A stretch of 64,000 nt of DNA from Eleusine coracana subsp. coracana (GCA_032690845.1 CM064426.1:73458403-73522402), one strand, 5' to 3'; shown: positions 24,421-37,200, numbered from the stretch's first letter. Notes: generated by a model from the letters alone, not told the origin. Program-made: numbers and translations.

Positions 24421-26066
24421 TGTAACACCCCAGAATCCACAAACACCCTGGGATGTCACTAAAACCGCACAACCAAACAGCCGAACAAATAAATAGTAAA
24501 TTCGGCAGCATCTCCTTTGTATTTATAAGCAACGCGGAAGCAAGAATACATAGATAACAAAAGAATTAACACATCACACTAGCATTAATAGAACATCCTA
24601 ATAAAAGGTAAAGATAACTTCAAAATAAAATGAATAAGTTTAACATTCGCACTCCTTTATGCATCAAGCACAAGTCTCTAATGAATTATTAAGATTAAGT
24701 GGAGTGCAAGATGTGCAACTAATCCCTCTTCCCCTCCTAGCAATCATCAAGCACCTGGAGAGAGAGTAGAACAAGGGTGAGATAAAAATCTCAGCAAGCA
24801 AATTTGTTTTGACAAGCTATTTAAATCACAAGTTGGGATTAAGCAATGATTTAACATTAAATTTCACTTATAGGATAATCAAGATAAAAAGCTTCAACAA
24901 TAACAACACATCACTTCAAAATACTCCATATGAATGCAAATGCATATGTCTCCTGCCTGCATACCCAACAAGGTATGGAGCTGCATCCCATGATGCTGTA
25001 CCGGTACGGTCATGACCATCGGTCAACAACATAACTTCCAATGCACATGAATGATGCAATGCATATGACATGCTGCAATAATGATAATATAAACTTCAAC
25101 ATACTCCAAGAATGTGGATTAACCACATAAACCATGCTCCCCCAATAAAAGGTTATATAAAGACAATTAAGCATCAATTAATTATAATTGAGTAAATAAA
25201 TAAGAAAAGAGTCAATTCTTAGTGATAAGACATGGTATTGAACATTAAGATGTAGGTGATAAAAATAACAAGTCAAAACAGTAGCAAAACCACCGCTACA
25301 TTCACTTGCCTCAACCGATGAAGATCAAAGTCACACAAAATGGCATCGAATCGGTACTGTCCGAACTGCCAGGAACAATACAGCGCTAGGGATCGACAAA
25401 CTACTTTGGAGGGCCATAACTCCTAGAATACTCAACGAAAGAAGGCGTATGAGTACTCGTTGGAAAGGTATTGAAAAGATCTTCAACTTTCGTTATACCG
25501 AGATTGTCTGATTTGGCATAGAAAAATAGTAAAATCGGTCTCGAACTAAAACTGTTTGGTGTTCTGCAACAAAGTTAAAACTGAACATGACGAACAGTAG
25601 CAGAAATTCAACGAAAGAAAACGCCCTGACTGCCCAGCCTAACAACCATTCTCTAAAGCACAGAGGGAAAGATCGATTTGTATCAATACCTCAACCAATC
25701 TATCAATTTTCTGGACGATCCCTTTCCCTCCCTTGCTCTCGTGCTCCACCGATAAGCAGTGCAATGCTGCAGGTAGAAAAGGGACGAGGGAGATGTTCAG
25801 CCACAACAGCAGCATGATTCAGCCATAGGAGAGGGAAGAGGAAGGCACGTACGGCAGAACCAAGAGGCTTGATGGTGAACAGGAGCGCCGCCTTCTCAAT
25901 TTTTCTCTCGATCGTGAGTAGCTGGTGTGGGGAAAAAGCTTAGGGTTATGTTTGGCTCACGTGTTGGACTACTGTAGACTAGAGTTAGTCCCTTGTTCCA
26001 GCCCAATAGGCCCAACGGCAGGAAAACATTTTCTTTATTATTATTTTTTTAATTACAGGTTTTACA
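24421..26066 (-). repeat. 3' LTR of young chromovirus, 1646 bp
   Basis: Aligned end to end with 31128-33464 apart from a 681-bp and a 10-bp block present only in the other copy. The adjoining pol side carries a purine-rich tract (complement of ccctccta, 26071-26080). Confidence 0.95.
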
Positions 26067-29000
26067 TTCTACCCTCCTACAAAAGAATTCGTCCTCGAAT
26101 TCTACCACTTTTATAATAACTATTAAACAAGGAAAAAGAACAACCGCATAAAACTTACCGGTTTCAAAAAGATAGGGATACTTGTTGCGCATCTGCTCCT
26201 CAAGCTCCCATGTTGCCTCACACTCTGACTGATTAGTCCATAGAACCCTCACATATTTGATAGTCCTTCTCCTCATGACACGCTCTGATGATTCCAAGAT
26301 ACGGATAGGGCGACACTCAAGAGTCAAGTCCTGCTGCACCACGACCGGTTCTAACTCGACCTTCTGCTCTGGATCCCGCAAGTACTTCCTCAACATAGAG
26401 ACATGGAAGACATTATGTACTCCCTTCATGGACTCAGGCAACTGCAAGCGATATGCCAAACTACCAACTCGAGCTATAATATCAAAAGGTCCAATATACC
26501 GTGGACTAAGCTTTCCCGCAACACCAAAACGCACAACACCTTTAGTAGGTGATACTTTAAGAAGAACTTGATCACCCACTACAAACTCGAGGTCTCGCCT
26601 CCTCTTATCGGCATAACTCTTCTGGCGGCTCTGAGCGGTTAGCATATTCTGCCGTATCTCCTCTACCTTCCCAGCTGTCTCATGAATCCAATCTGGACCA
26701 ACCAATGATCTCTCTGAAGATTCCCAACACAACAGAGACACACACCGTCTACCATACAAAGCCTCATATGGAGCCATCTTTATACTAGAGTGATAGCTGT
26801 TATTATAAGCAAACTCAACCAATGGTAAATGATCCTCCCAACTGCCCTTCCAAGAAAGAACACAAGCTCGAAGCATATCCTCTAAAGTTTGAATGGTACG
26901 CTCTGACTGACCATCCGTCTGTGGGTGGAAAGCAACACTAAGAGAAAGCTTTGTTCCCAATGCATTGTGAAGACTCTCCCAAAATTTAGAAACAAACTTG
27001 GAGTCCCTATCTGAAACAATAGACTTAGGCACACCATGAAGTCTTATCACCTCCTTCATATATAAAGGAACCAATTCGTGGGCTGAATTAGTAGTCTTCA
27101 TTGGAATGAAATACGCCGACTTAGTGAGTCGATCAACCACAACCCAAATAGCATCTTTACCTCAAGGAGAACGAGGTAAACCAATCACAAAATCCATAGT
27201 AATATGCTCCCACTTCCATTCTGGAATTTCCAAAGGCTTTAATAAACCTGCAGGCCTCTTGTGCTCAGCCTTCACACGCTGGCACACATCACAAGCTGCA
27301 ACATACTTAGCAACATCAAGCTTCATCCTCTTCCACCAAAAATTTTGCTTCAGATCTTTGTACATCTTGGTCTCGCCAGGATGAATGGTATAAGGAGTTC
27401 TATGAGCCTCCCTTAAAATATCCATCTTCACCTCTGATTTCTGGGGCACACAAAGACGTCCCCTAAAACAGACCACATCATGCTCATTGATGCTGAATTC
27501 ACGAGGTTTGCCATCTCCTATCCTCTTACGAGCCTCCTGAATCAAGCGATCATGTTGTTGTGCATCACACACCCTCTCAACAATTGATGACTGAATCAGC
27601 ATCTGAGTCTCCTCTCTAGCAACGCCTGCATAGCACAAAGCAACACCCATACGATCCAAATCTGCAATCAAGGGCATTGCCACTTTAGGAACACCAGTCC
27701 TACTAAGAGCATCTGCCATCACATTTGCCTTTCCTGGGTGATACTGAATTGTAAGATCATAATCACTAATCAACTCAAGCCATCTTCGCTGCCTCAAGTT
27801 CAACTCCTTCTGAGTAAAAATATATTTGAGACTCTTGTGATTAGTAAAAATATCACAAGACTCACCATAAAGATAATGCCTCCAAGACTTCAAGGCAAAC
27901 ACCACCGCTGCTAACTCTAGATCATGAGTAGGATAAAGCCTCTCATGTTTCTTCACCTACCTAGAGCCATAAGCAATTACTTTACCATCCTGCATCAATA
28001 CACAACCAAGGCCAATACGAGAAGCATCCGTATACACCGTGTAGCGCTTCCCACTCTTAGGCAAGGTCAAAATAGGGGCATTCACCAACTTATCCTTCAA
28101 CGTCTGAAAGCTGAGCTCACAGTCATTGGTCCATTTAAAGGTAACACCTTTCTCTGTCAATTTAGTCAACGGCTTTGCAATGCTAGAGAAATTCTGCACA
28201 AAACACCGGTAATAACCAGCAAGACCCAAGAAACTCCGAATCTCTGTCACACTAGTAGGCCTTTCCCACTCAAGAACTGAAGCCACATTCTTGGGATCAA
28301 CAGAAATACCATGCTCATTAATGACATGACCAAGAAAAGCCACTTCAGAAAGCGAGAAGGCACACTTCTTCAATATACCAAAGAATTGATTTTTCCTCAA
28401 AGCATCTAGCACAAGAGCAAGATGCCTCTCATGCTCCTCCCCGGTCTTGGAATAGATCAAGATATCATCAAGGAAGACAACCACAAAGTCATCCAAGTAC
28501 TCGTGCAACATCCTATTCATTGCTTCCATGAAAGCAGTAGGGGCATTTGTTAGTCCAAAAGACATAACGATATATTCATAATGCCCATACCTTGTACTAA
28601 AGGCCGTCTTCTCAATATCCTCTTCTCGTATCCTCAACTGATGATAGCCAGAGTTCAAATCAATCTTTGAGAATACCTTAGCACCCTTCAATTGCTCAAA
28701 GAGTGCATCAATGCGAGGCAAAGGATACTTATTCTTGATAGTAACATGATTGAGGGCACGATAGTCCACACATAGCCTCTTACTCTTATCCTTCTTCTCC
28801 ACAAATAACACCGAAAAAGCCCAAGGCGACTTGCTAGGTCTAATGAAGCCCTTAGCAAGACGATCATCCAACTGTCGCTTCAACTCCACCTGCTCCTTGG
28901 GAGCCATCCGATACGGAGCCTTATGGATAGGCTGAGTTCCAGGAATCAACTTTATCTCAAAAGCTGCATCACGCTCAGGCGGAATACCTGGAAGCTCAGT

Positions 29001-29498
29001 AGGGAACACATCTGGATAATTGCACACCACTCGGATGTCCTCCACTTGCAAGATAACATCACTACCATCTATCATAGCAAAAAGAATTCCAGATTTCCTT
29101 GTCCAGCGATCTGGGAACAACTGATATAGCAAGGCAAGAGAATACTTCATAGCACTACTAATAAATATCACCTCTCTCCCAGACGGTGCTTGCAAAGACA
29201 TTGTCTTCCAGAAACAAGATATAACAGCCCGATACTGAGAGAGCCAATCCATACCCAAAATGACATCAAAAGACTCAAGAGGAATTACCACCAGATTAGC
29301 AACAAAGGTCTCGTCAGCAAGAAAAATAGAACAACCCGGGCAAACAGAACAACTAGATATAGGACCTTTAGCAGAACTAACCACAATGGACTGTCTAATC
29401 CTCTGAATAGAAAGTCTAGCACGAGCCACAAAACCCGCCGACACAAACGAGAAACTAGCACCGGAGTCAAAAAAGAGCATATGCATCAAATGAATCAA
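26049..29498 (-). pseudogene. Young chromovirus pol (PR-RT-RH-IN-chromodomain), three lesions
   Basis: Reading leftwards: protease FFDSGASFSFVSAGF; reverse transcriptase with FSKIDLNSGYHQLRI and the catalytic FLDDILIYSK; RNase H with YTDASRIGLG and ADALSR; integrase with HRTPYTIHPG...CDVC zinc finger, MDFVIGLP, IVSDRDSKF and QTDGQSERTIQ; then a chromodomain-like end (YVRVLWTNQ, ATWELEEQM) and a VEFEDEFF tail running into the LTR. Breaks are few: TAG at 27957-27959 where relatives have Gln (SRQLKKHE), TGA at 27162-27164 where Arg is expected (PRSPRGKD), and an extra T at the gag/pol junction. The whole domain set is otherwise open. Relatives produce one Gag-Pol polyprotein for reverse transcription and integration in virus-like particles. 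Confidence 0.93.
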
Positions 29499-30942
29499 CT
29501 AAGATAGTACCTGTCACCACATCTCCATGGTCCCTGCCATCGGTAGAGGGCAAAGAGTAAGCTCCAGGAACACCAGTAGAAGAAGAAGCACCATGTGTAA
29601 AGCCACTAGAAGTCCAAGGAAGTGAAGGCGATGTAGGCACAGTAGCTTGGGGTAGTCGAAGAGCCCCAAACTGCGGTGCTGAAGGAACAGTCAGTGTAGA
29701 AGGCGCTGTCAAGTACTGAGGGTAGAACGGCGCAGCCAAGAACTGCTGAGAAGGTGGCACTAGAAACTGCTGCTGTGTAGAGGCCAACACATTAGCGGTG
29801 CCACTAGGAGCTGAAGAAGACACTAGCTCCCAACGAAGCTTCGCATTCGGATTCTTCCTACACACCACATCCTTGTGCTCCTGGCTGCAAATAGAACACC
29901 TCCCACTCCACTGACAATCAGCACGACGATGTGCATCACCACAACAAAAACAAACCAGCCCCATGCCAGGCTTAGGGACAGCCCGGTACTGTGGAGCACC
30001 TCCTCCTGAGCTACTAGACTGAGCAGACTTGCCATGATATGGGTGATGACGCTGAAATTTTCCCTTCTTAGGAACAGGACCACTAGACTGACCCTTCTTG
30101 TCATCCTGACTACGAGACTGATCCGCACCTGAAGGCCTCATCTCATTAGTGTACTGATGTTGTATCTCCACACCTAAAGCTTGTTCCACAGTAGTGCGAA
30201 AATCTACCAATGGAAGAGCTCCCAAAATGTGCCTGATAGAAGACTTCAGACCCTGACGAAACTGACTTGCTTTGTCCAACTCATTATAAGCCACATGTGG
30301 AACAAAGCGCACAATCTTATTAAATCCCACCTCATACTCAGCCACTGTCTTCTTATCCTACTTATAGCTTTGCAGGTCTATCTTCATCTTCTCAAGAAAA
30401 GTGGCTAGGTAGAACCTCCTCTCAAACTGCCTAACAAAGACGTGCCAGGTCAAAGAACCAGGTGCAGCATGAGCATTAGCACTCTGCACACCTCTCCACC
30501 AAATCTGAGCCTCTCCCTTTAGCAATTGTGTTCCATAGCGAACACGATCCCCATAGACCACCTCAAAGACCTCAATCTTATCCTCCACATAAGTGAGCCA
30601 ATCCGCTGCATCAACTGGAGATCCACTACCATCAAAGTGATCCAACTTCATGCCAATCCACTGCATCAAAGAAATTCCACTAACTGGGAGTGGCTCCTGA
30701 CGAGCATCTGTAGCAGGAATATTATGTGTAGCAGGAGCACCTCTAGTAGCAGCAGTAGCACCAGCAGTAGGGGCATTAGGGATAGCCTGCCTCAAGGTTG
30801 CCAACTCCTGCTGCATTGCCTGCATTACAGCGCGCATCGCCTCTGGACTATCAAGATCAGGAGCCTGATTCTCAGCCGTTTCATTGCCACCCCTATTATT
30901 ATTACGAGCCGGTCGGCCATGATTTCCTCTCTTAGGCGGCAT
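29467..30942 (-). pseudogene. Young chromovirus gag, one in-frame stop
   Basis: The likely start is the ATG at 30942 (MPPKRGNHGRPARNNNRGGN), 185 bp from the 5' LTR. The capsid region includes HFDGSGSPVDAADWL, EVFEVVYGDRVRYGTQLL and WHVFVRQFERRFYLATF. A TAG at 30358-30360 interrupts (QSYK-stop-DKKTVAEYEVGF) where a sense codon is expected. Beyond it come FRQGLKSSIRHIL and a Cys/His cluster (CFCCGDAHRRADC...CSICSQEHKDVVC) suited to RNA binding. It ends LVDSFDAYALF then TGA at 29467. The stop arises because a T5 run has become T6; with five T the frame would run straight into the protease DSGA motif. Confidence 0.9.
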
Positions 30943-31127
30943 AACTGCAGCCACCACAACAAGCAAACAAAACACTCATTACATCAAACAATACAATAAG
31001 CAACTTCAACAAATATGTCAAACCACATGAAGTAAGTAGATAAACAATTACCCCATCCTACAAGTACAAGTGTGCCAATTAAATTTCTTTATAACTAGAA
31101 TCTTTAACCTAGGCTATGATTACCAAC

Positions 31128-33464
31128 TGTAACACCCCATAATCCACAAACACCCCGGGATGTCACTAAAACCGCACAACCAAACAGCCGAACAAATAAA
31201 TAGTAAATTCGGCAGCATCTCCTTTGTATTTATAAGCAACGCGGAAGCAAGAATACATAGATAACAAAAGAATTAACACATCACACTAGCATTAATAGAA
31301 CATCCTAATAAAAGGTAAAGATAACTTCAAAATAAAATAAATAAGTTTAACATTCGCACTCCTTTAAGCATCAAGCACAAGTCTGTAATGAATTATTAAG
31401 ATTAAGTGGAGTGCAAGACGTGCAACTAATCTCTCTTCCCCTCCTAGCAATCATCAAGCACCTGGAGAGAGAGTAGAACAAGGGTGAGATAAAAATCTCA
31501 GCAAGCAAATTTGTTTTAACAAGCTATTTAAATCACAAATTGGGATTAAGCAATGATTTAATATTAAATTTCACTTATAGGATAATCAAGATAAAAAGCT
31601 TCAACAATAACAACACATCACTTCAAAATACTCCATATGAATGTATATGAATGCAAATGCATATGTCTCCTGTCTGCATACCCAACAAGGTATGGAGCTG
31701 CATCCCATGATGCTGTACAGGTACGGTCGTGACCATCGGTCAACGACATAACTTCCAATGCACATGAATGATGCAATGCATATGAGATGCTGCAATAATG
31801 ATAATATAAACTTCAACATACTCCAAGAATGTGGATTAACCACATAAACCATGCTCCCCCGATAAAAGGTTATATAAAGATAATTAAGCATCAATTAATT
31901 ATAATTGAGTAAATAAATAAGAAAAGAGTCAATTCTTAGTGATAAGACATGGTATTGAACATTAAGATGTAGGTGATAAAAATAACAAGTTAAAACAGTA
32001 GCAAAACCACCGCTACATTCACTTGCCTCAACCGATGAAGATCAAAGTACTATGGATGACTTGGAGCACTACCACCTATTTTCGAACAAATAGTTCAGTA
32101 CAAACACGCTATGTATCATTTACAAAGAATATACATAGCGCTCCTACGCCCAAACCCACAATCATCAAAATCAACGAATTGATCACTAGCAGCAGTGTTG
32201 CTTGTCTTTTTTGTAGCATTAAAATTATAACAGCAAAGATATCAAATAAATAAATATTTGGAAACTAGAGAATAAGGACTACAACTTTGGTATTCATTTT
32301 AAAATTTAATTTTAAGTTTTACTAATTGTAATGGCCTCTACAAATTAACTGACAGAATCTGTCAAACAACAGCAAGGCGCTGCCTTTCGAACATCTTAAC
32401 TCTCAAACTATTTAGCCAAATCAAACATATAAGAACTCTATGGAAAGAGTATACATTGGACTAAACAATACTTCATACAATCATGGACTAATTCAGCTTC
32501 TAACTAATTTTAAATCGCCACTTAAGACTGATAGATGTAACTGAAATCTGTAACTCTGACAAAACTGTAGTGTGACAGTTAACTGACAAAAAAAAACAAC
32601 AGTCAGGTTCAGACAAGCATAACTCCCATTCTACTCAACGGAAAAAAGGCATATAAATATGCGATGAAAGGTTGTACAATCTTCTACAACTTTTGTTACA
32701 TCGTCCTACTCAGAAACAGCCTCTAAAGTCACACAAAATGGCATCGAATCGGTACTGTCCGAACTGCCAGGAACAATACAGCGCTAGGGATCAACAACCT
32801 ACTTTGGAGGGCCATAACTCCTAGAATACTCAACGAAAGAAGGCGTATGAGTACTCGTTGGAAAGGTATTGAAAAGATCTTCAACTTTCGTTATACCGAG
32901 ATTGTCTGATTTGGCATAGAAAAATTGTAAAATTGGTCTTGAACTAAAACTGTTTGGTGTTCTGCAACAAAGTTAAAACTGAACATGACGAATAGTAGCA
33001 GAAATTCAACGAAAGAAAACGCCCTGACTGCCCAGCCTAGCCACCATTCTCTAAAGAGCAGAGGGAAGGATCGATTTGTATCAATACCTCAACCAATCTA
33101 TCAATTTTCTGGACAATCCCTTTCCCTCCCTTGCTCCCGTGCTCCACCGATAAGCAGTGCAATTCTGCAGGTAGAAAAGGGACGAGGGAGATGTTCAGCC
33201 ACAACAGCAGCATGATTCAGCCATAGGAGAGGGAAGAGGAAGGCACGTACGGCAGAACCAGGAGGCTTGATGGTGAACAGGAGCGCCGCCTTCTCAATTT
33301 TTCTCTCGATCGTGAGTAGCTGGTGTGGGGAAAAAGCTTAGGGTTATGTTTGGCTTACGTGTTGGACTACTGTAGACTAGAGTTAGTCCCTTGTTCCAGC
33401 CCAATAGGCCCAACGGCAGGAAAACATTTTCTTTATTATTATTTTTTTAATTACAGGTTTTACA
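31128..33464 (-). repeat. 5' LTR of young chromovirus, 2337 bp
   Basis: The longer of the pair. Extra sequence: 10 bp near 31641 (atgtatatga) and 681 bp at 32048-32728. Its outer edge is followed by the CATCC duplication. Confidence 0.95.
32048..32728. repeat. 681-bp block present only in the 5' LTR
   Basis: The two LTRs are collinear up to gatcaaag and again from tcacacaaaatgg; in the 5' copy 681 bp lie between. Both edges carry aaag, so either insertion or deletion between short repeats could explain it. No terminal inverted repeats are seen. The last part (about 32619-32720: cataactcccattctactcaacgg... ggcatat...aaaggttg...cttctacaactttt) is a diverged copy of the LTR module just to its right (32813-32910: cataactcctagaatactcaacga... 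ggcgtat...aaaggta...cttcaactttcg). Confidence 0.9.
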
Positions 33465-35839
33465 CATCCAGATCAAATTCTCTTTGTACTTGTCTACAAG
33501 GATGCATTATTTTCATCTAACAACATAACATCTCTTCCTAGTGCTATTTCTAAACTTTTGCTAGATAATGGAGATGTTTTTCCAAATGAAACACCAGCTG
33601 GACTTCCTCTATTACGTGGCATTGAACATGAAATTGATCTTGTCCCTAGGGCTGCACTACCAAACCGACCAGCATAATGCTCTAATCCCGAAGAAACAAA
33701 AGAGATTCAAAGGCAGGTACAAGAAATTTTGGATAAGGGTTACATGCAAAAAAGTCCAAGTCCTTGTGCTATCCCGGTAATATTGGCGCCCAAGAAAGAT
33801 GGAACTTGGAGGATGTGTGTGGACTAGAGGGCCATCAACAACATCACAATTCGCTATCGTCATCCAACCAAGGTTAGATGACATGCTTGATGAACTAAGT
33901 GGTTTCACAATATTTTCTAAAATTGATTTGAGAAGTGGATACCATCAAATTAGAATGAAAGTTGGTGATGAGTGGAAAACTTCTTTTAAAACAAAGTTCG
34001 GGTTGTATGAAATTGATGAACCATGTTTTAAAATCATTTATCAACAAATTTGTTGTTGTTAACTTTTATGACATCCTAATTTACATCAACACATACAAAG
34101 AACATGTCAACCACATACAAAGAACATGTCAACCATCTTAGATAGGAGAAGTTATATGCTAAACTTGAGAAGTGCACATTTTGCACCGATCAGGTTGTCT
34201 TCCTTGGCTTTGTTGTTTTAGGCAAGGGAATCCAAGTGGATGAATCAAAGATGAAGGCGTTCAAGGATTGGCCTACCCCAACGACTGTAAGTCAAATGAG
34301 AAGCTTTCACTGTCTCGCTGGATTTTATAGAAGGCTTGTGAGAGATTTCAACACCATAGTTTCACCTCTGAATGAGCTAACAAAGAAAGATGTTTTGTTC
34401 AAATGAGGGTGAGTCACAAGAACATGCTTTACAAGCACTAAAGAAACATTTAGACAAACACCTTTGTTGATTTTACCATATTTCACAAAAACATTTGAGA
34501 TTGAGTGTGATGCCAGTGGAATAGGCATTGGAGGTGTTCTCATGCAAGAAGGTAACCCTGTTGCATATTTTAGTAAGACATGGGGAGGTGCACAGCTGAA
34601 CTACTCGGTATATGATAAGGAGTTGTATGCTTTGGTGAGAGTGCTTGAAACTTGGCAGCACTACTTATGGCCAAAAGAGTTTGCAATCTGTTCTGATCAT
34701 GAGGCATTGAAGTATTTAAGAGGTCAAGCTAAGTTGAACCGATGGCATTCTAAGTGGGTGGAATTTATTGAAACATTTCCTTATATTATAAAATACAAGA
34801 AAGGTAAGGACAACATTGTGGCTGATGCTCTATCTCAAAAAATTGTTTTGTTGAATCAGCTAGTGGTAAAAGTTCCCGGGTTGGAAGACTTAAAGGTGTT
34901 ATACAAATCTAATAATGAATTTTCAGAACTTTACTTGAGGTATAAAGATGGAAAAGGATGGGAAAATATCACTTGCATGATAGGTTTTTATTCCGAGCTA
35001 ACAAATTGCGTGTTCCAAATTCTTTGATTAGACTTTTGTTGTTGCCGGAAGCACATGGAGGTGGACTAATGAATCATTTTGGATGGAAGAAAACCTACGA
35101 GCTGCTAGCTGATCATTACTTGTGCAATACTGTGTCATGTATCACAAAGCTAAGTCAAAACTGAACCCTCATGGTTTATATACTCCATTACCTGTCCCTA
35201 TTGTTCCTTGGGAGGATATTAGCATGGATTTTATTTTGGGGTTACCAAGGACTAAGAAGGGGAGGGATTCCATTTTTGTCGTTGTTGATAGATTTTCAAA
35301 AATGGCACATTATATACCATGTCATAAAAGTGATGATGCTTCCTATGTAGCTACTTTGTTTTTCAGGGAAATTGTGAGGATGCATGGAATGCCAAGAACC
35401 ATAGTTTCAGATCGTGACCCAAAGTTTCTAAGCTATTTTTGGAAGACATTATGGGCAAAACTTGGAACGAAGCTGTTGTTCTCCACGTCAAGTCACCCTC
35501 AAACGGATGGACAAACAGAAGTTGTGAATAGAACTCTATCCACTTTGCTATGAGCCATCATCAAAAAGAATTTGAAGGAATGGGAAGATTGTCTACCACG
35601 TGTGGAATTTGCATACAATAGGGCAGTACATTTGACCACTAACTTGTGTCCATTTGAAATTGTATATGGTTTCAAACCGATTGCTCTGACCAATTTGTTG
35701 TCTTTGCCATTTCAGGAACGAAGTAACATGGAAGCCTTAAGTGTGTTGCATATCTAAAGAAGATACATGAGAAGACAAAAGAAGCTATTGAAAAGAAGGT
35801 CAAGTACATAATACACTGCAAATGCAAACAAGCATAGGA
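33465..35839 (+). pseudogene. Old chromovirus-like gypsy element: RT, RNase H and integrase remnant
   Basis: This continues the element broken at 24420. Pieces in order: VFPNETPAGLPLLRGIEHEI, SPSPCAIPVILAPKKDGTWRMC, FTIFSKIDLRSGYHQIRM (reverse transcriptase, then frameshifted through the region where YIDD should lie), FEIECDASGIGIGGVLMQ and NIVADALSQ (RNase H), LPEAHGGGLMNHFGWKKTYELLADHY (integrase zinc finger), ISMDFILGLPRTKKGRDSIF, TIVSDRDPKFLSYFW and HPQTDGQTEVVNRTLSTLL (catalytic core). About 50 bases that should hold the second zinc-finger Cys pair are missing near 35125. The wording resembles CRM/Reina-type chromoviruses. Many lesions show it is far older than the element inserted in it. 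Confidence 0.85.
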
Positions 35840-37193
35840 CACTACAAGGTTTTAGGGCTAATGCTATGACATTAGTCGCAACAATGTGATTTTTGTTGCA
35901 ATAGATATGGGTAATTGCAATGAAAGGTGATTTTTGTTGCGATATATTGGATATATCACCATGCTTGCATGTGCGTTGTAATTAGGGTGACATTTTTGCA
36001 ATGCTTTCCTGTAATTGTTGCAATAAGATCATATCGCAACAGAAGAACTAGGTTTTGCAATAAGAGGCATAGTTATAGCAACAAAAAATATATGTGGTTG
36101 CGACTGTGTCTTACATATTGCAATGCAAATGTTTGTCATTGCAACTATGCATAGATATTGCAACGCAAATGTTTGTCATTGCAACTATGCATAGATATAG
36201 CAACGAAGGTGGAGGTAGTTGCGAATGCATCTAACATATTTCAACGCAAATGTCTGTCATTGCAACTATGCATAGATATAGCAACGAAGGTGGAGGTAGT
36301 TGCGAATGCGTCTTACATATTATAACAAAAATGTCTATCGTTGCAACAATGCATAGATATAGCAACAAAATTAGGTGCTAAAGTCAAAGGGACAGTGATC
36401 ACTCAACCTACTTCGCTCATAATAATTGAGAACATCATTAAAACAACGGAAAACATGAAGCATTCACAAGTTAAAATACAATTGGAGTGCATACATCATT
36501 ACAAGTGTTCCAGTCATCCAACAAACTTAAACTAAACATCAAAGACTAATAACAATAAAAGGGGGGAGGGGTGGCTACTTGAAAGATGGGTAAGGGCGGA
36601 TAAATATAGGGGCTTGCAAAGGTGGTTTGGTATGACATCGGGTGAAATCGAACATGTCATAGTGCCTGACACGACCGTGGTGATCATCAGCAGGGATCTT
36701 CACCATTTCTCCAAATATATGGTCCAAAACATACAGATGTGGCGGACCCACTTTCTTGGCTCCTTCTGGTACAACAAACCAAAATGGATAATTTGCTCCC
36801 TAGAAAAAGAGAGTGTTCACCCTTCAAACCTCTCAACTCCGTCCATTGATCGTCTACTCTCTCATATAATGCCACGCCATCCATTATACGCACGTTGACT
36901 AGTGGCTCTATAGTTGCCTTCCGGTTTGTGTTCCCCAAAAAATATCCCAACGGCTGGATGGCCATAGGCCATTACAAGCTGACTGCACAAGAAAAATCAT
37001 GGCCTCGCGTTCACGTCTACAGTACACAGGACGAGCATAATAGGGACCCTTGACCCATTGAGGAGATTCAGTAATAATGGGCTTCATGTACAGAAACCAA
37101 ACCTTCATGCGTAGATCTTGATGGAAATTGGTCTGAATTTGGTAATGTCGTCCACATGTCATCAGTGTTCTCATGGTATATGATGTTTCATAA
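35840..37193. mobile_element. 1.35-kb insertion with CACTA-like left end and gene fragment
   Basis: The gypsy pol reading (KKVKYIIHCKCKQA) breaks at 35839 and resumes at about 37194 (KKVTFEIRDLILIHLCKD), so the intervening DNA is an insertion. It opens CACTACAAGGTTTT, the classic CACTA terminus, and is followed by many ttgcaac / gttgc motifs that behave like subterminal repeats. The expected right terminus (...CTTGTAGTG) is not present and no clean 3-bp duplication was found, so the right end may be lost. The right half carries a minus-strand gene fragment. Confidence 0.6.
36120..36345. repeat. 40/80-bp tandem repeats with ttgcaac motifs
   Basis: Units built from gcaactatgcatagatat, agcaacgaaggtggaggtag and ttgcgaatgc follow one another; two units of about 80 bp (36181 and 36262) are nearly identical, and a 40-bp half unit precedes them. 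Confidence 0.85.
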
Positions 37194-37200
37194 AGAAGGT
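36575..37200 (-). pseudogene. Captured gene fragment, weakly DUF295-like
   Basis: On the minus strand a frame gives MRTLMTCGRHYQ, then YYARPVYCRREREAMIFLV and WDIFWGTQ; other frames give WTELRGLKGEHSLFLG and, after a one-base shift, GANYPFWFVVPEGAKKVG, HLYVLDHIFGEMVKIP and DFTRCHTKPPLQAPIFIRP up to a stop at 36575. The L-x-G-x-x-SLFLGANYP segment is reminiscent of plant DUF295/F-box-associated proteins. The match is weak and the name should be treated as a guess. At least two frameshifts make it non-functional. Its location inside a transposon-like insertion suggests capture. Confidence 0.35.

Larger units (their letters stand above)
24421..33464 (-). mobile_element. Young chromovirus (Ty3/gypsy), complete with two LTRs
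   Basis: LTRs begin TGTAACACCCC and end GTTTTACA on the plus strand and are flanked by a perfect CATCC duplication (24416-24420 and 33465-33469). Gag, protease, reverse transcriptase, RNase H, integrase and a chromodomain read in that order on the minus strand, so 31128-33464 is the 5' LTR. The primer site next to it reads TTGGTAATCATAGCC, close to the initiator-Met tRNA site TGGTATCAGAGC. The LTRs differ at roughly 35 of about 1640 aligned bases by eye, near 2%, so insertion is recent. It interrupted the pol gene of an older gypsy element. Confidence 0.95.

Noticed and set aside
36120..36345. CRISPR-like appearance of the repeated units
   Set aside because: Units are contiguous tandem repeats without unique spacers, in a plant nuclear context.
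35837..37196. 3-bp target duplication for the 35840 insertion
   Set aside because: Left flank gga and right flank taa/aag do not match, so a clean duplication could not be claimed.
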